Shown one piece after another: positions 12,374 through 12,714 of a DNA stretch of 12,714 nucleotides. Origin of the DNA: CAZJAD01 sp964543855 (GTDB taxonomy: Bacteria; Electryoneota; RPQS01; DYHQ01); contig CAZJAD010000065.1 in assembly GCA_964543855.1 (NCBI GenBank), positions 1 through 12,714 of the forward strand, in the 5' to 3' direction. Position numbers and translations under genes: made by a program. The first letter of the stretch is position 1; the number at the start of each line of letters is the position of its first letter. Below the pieces are notes generated by a model, which saw nothing but the letters and a program-made list of their open reading frames with translations, was not told where the DNA came from and searched no databases.

Positions 12374-12714
12374 ATGTCAAACATATTAAAGCGCAGGGCG
12401 CTGCACCGCTTTCGCGCCTTGTGCCTGACTTCTGCAGCACTTCTACTTCTGCCTATATCCGGTCAGGCGGTCATGCAGCTTATTCCACCGATTCAGGAGG
12501 TGAAGATTCAGCGGGGGCGGACCGGTACCTTCACCATTACCATCGTCAACAACGGCGACGAGGATGTCCCAAGCCGATTCACTGCCCATGATCTGGACAT
12601 GTCCATTGATGGATTTCCTTTTATTGCAGACAGTGCTGCGCCGCGCGGCTGCCGAAGCTGGATCACGCTGGACACTCCGGAGTCCATTATCAAAGCCCAC
12701 GAGAGCTTGGTTCT
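12374..12714 (+). CDS. Secreted Ig-fold protein resembling pilus-chaperone-like proteins, 3' end cut by window
   Basis: The frame is open from ATG 12374 to the window end (113 residues seen); an in-frame TAG at 12356 lies upstream. AAGG directly precedes the ATG, closer than ideal, so the ribosome site is weak. Residues 1-32 are a signal peptide: basic MSNILKRRALHRFR, a hydrophobic core, then SGQA. The mature part starts with IPPIQEVKIQRGRTGTFTI and VNNGDED, the strand pattern of an N-terminal Ig-like domain, and reaches CRSWITLDTPES, which resembles the segment before the second strand pair in PapD-like chaperones and related envelope proteins. It may help fold or assemble the secreted protein encoded upstream, with further genes beyond the window. 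Family assignment is by pattern only; a generic Ig-like (NEW3/DUF916-type) surface protein is the alternative. Confidence 0.65.
   Translation, partial: MSNILKRRALHRFRALCLTSAALLLLPISGQAVMQLIPPIQEVKIQRGRTGTFTITIVNNGDEDVPSRFTAHDLDMSIDGFPFIADSAAPRGCRSWITLDTPESIIKAHESLV

Overview
The window looks like an uncultured, anaerobic, diderm (Gram-negative-type) bacterium. The evidence is a set of genes for anaerobic benzoyl-CoA degradation, an outer-membrane secretin, and two proteins with Sec signal peptides. The phylum cannot be read from this sequence. A run of exactly 100 N (4290-4389) marks an assembly join of unknown true length, which fits a metagenome or draft scaffold. Every gene I can support is on the + strand; I saw no convincing minus-strand gene, tRNA, rRNA, CRISPR array or transposase.

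Region 1 (17-9028) is a catabolic block, probably one operon. It holds a ketopantoate-reductase-family protein, then Had, Oah (BamA) and Dch, then the start of a short-chain dehydrogenase (SDR) that runs into the N gap, and a thiolase that comes out of it. Two genes for a xanthine-dehydrogenase-family molybdenum enzyme follow (FAD subunit; fused 2Fe-2S/Mo subunit). In pathway order, Dch hydrates cyclohexa-1,5-diene-1-carbonyl-CoA, Had oxidises the 6-hydroxy product, and Oah opens the ring to 3-hydroxypimelyl-CoA. The SDR and thiolase are well placed to oxidise and cleave that to glutaryl-CoA and acetyl-CoA. The dearomatising benzoyl-CoA reductase is not in the window. The Mo enzyme may feed a substituted aromatic into the path, but its FAD subunit lacks the [4Fe-4S] insertion that defines classical 4-hydroxybenzoyl-CoA reductase, so its reaction is open.

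Region 2 (9029-9443) has no gene but carries a consensus sigma-70-type promoter (TTGACA, 17 bases, TATAAT). About 7 bases after it comes a compact, fully structured segment of about 116 nt ending in a strong intrinsic terminator. This is my best candidate for an undescribed small RNA or a transcription-attenuation leader.

Region 3 (9444-12714) is a cell-surface module. It holds a short secretin with a TPR-like N-terminal region and no ordinary ATG start, a 337-base non-coding stretch packed with eight successive hairpins, a small tryptophan- and tyrosine-rich secreted protein of unknown family, and the start of a secreted Ig-fold protein resembling pilus-chaperone-like proteins, cut by the window end. 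The order secretin, secreted protein, chaperone-like protein suggests a system for exporting or assembling a surface protein. That is inference, since the genes beyond the window are not visible.
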